NCBI GenBank assembly: GCA_028293565.1
Contig: JAQGON010000203.1
Span: 1-62,733, forward strand
Direction: 5' to 3'
DNA length: 62,733 nt
From: Verrucomicrobiota bacterium
Lineage (GTDB): Bacteria; Verrucomicrobiota; Verrucomicrobiia; Opitutales; Opitutaceae
Made by a program: the position numbers and the translations under genes. This document shows, piece by piece, positions 62,732-62,733 of the stretch. Numbering within the stretch: the first letter of the stretch is position 1; every line of letters starts with the position of its first letter. A model generated the notes under the pieces. That model worked only from the letters and a program-made list of their open reading frames with translations, ran no database searches and was not told the DNA's origin.

Positions 62732-62733
62732 GT

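Overview
The window is GC-rich bacterial chromosome with tightly packed, often overlapping genes. Tat-type leaders on sialidase-like proteins, a TonB-dependent receptor, TIGR03067-like and DUF883-like small proteins, and several families of short inverted intergenic repeats point to a free-living or host-associated Gram-negative polysaccharide degrader. A member of Verrucomicrobiota close to Opitutaceae is the best guess. This is an inference from gene content; there is no rRNA or tRNA gene in the window to confirm it.

Left part (1-11.5 kb, + strand): a surface-polysaccharide block. It holds a very large three-domain glycosyltransferase (cut by the window edge), a methyltransferase, two polytopic membrane proteins, a sugar-nucleotide epimerase, SurE and an ABC-2 type ATPase. 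The right edge (61.4-62.7 kb, - strand) is again exopolysaccharide-related, with the C-terminal part of a Wzc-like tyrosine kinase.

11.6-18.5 kb (- strand): a compact five-gene operon with an unusual mix: a receiver/histidine-kinase hybrid, a ketoacyl-synthase-like protein lacking one catalytic His, a membrane histidine kinase, a degenerate cytosolic kinase and an ANT(6)-like nucleotidyltransferase. It is followed by rmuC, a small TIGR03067-like gene and a 157-bp tandem repeat.

21-55.7 kb: a catabolic island. It contains a sugar ABC transporter (binding protein and two permeases, no ATPase), two HpcH/HpaI aldolases, two sialidase-like proteins, a NanQ/YhcH protein, a lyase of the N-acetylneuraminate lyase/DHDPS family, a TonB receptor, NagA and NagB. 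A + strand run (39.2-47.2 kb) encodes an amidohydrolase, oxidoreductases, an aminotransferase, a sodium:solute symporter, an APH-fold kinase and an enolase paralog. A six-gene - strand operon (47.6-53.6 kb) encodes a glucarate-dehydratase-like enzyme, an AroD-like protein, a mannonate-dehydratase-like protein, an MlrC-like protein, an SDR and a hydroxyacid dehydrogenase. A GntR/FCD regulator (53.9 kb) sits in the island. A palindrome centred on GTATAC occurs in front of at least five of its transcription units, four times with the same GGTATT-N5-GTATAC layout. I propose that these form one regulon for amino-sugar and sugar-acid use. In this reading, sugar acids are dehydrated, cleaved by the HpcH/HpaI aldolases to pyruvate and a C3 aldehyde acid, reduced to glycerate, phosphorylated by the APH-fold kinase and turned into PEP by the enolase paralog.

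55.8-61.1 kb: a proteasome-like Ntn hydrolase, two tiny coupled membrane-protein genes, a histidine phosphatase, an SDR and a pair of oligopeptide-type ABC ATPases whose last gene ends inside a 207-bp tandem duplication.
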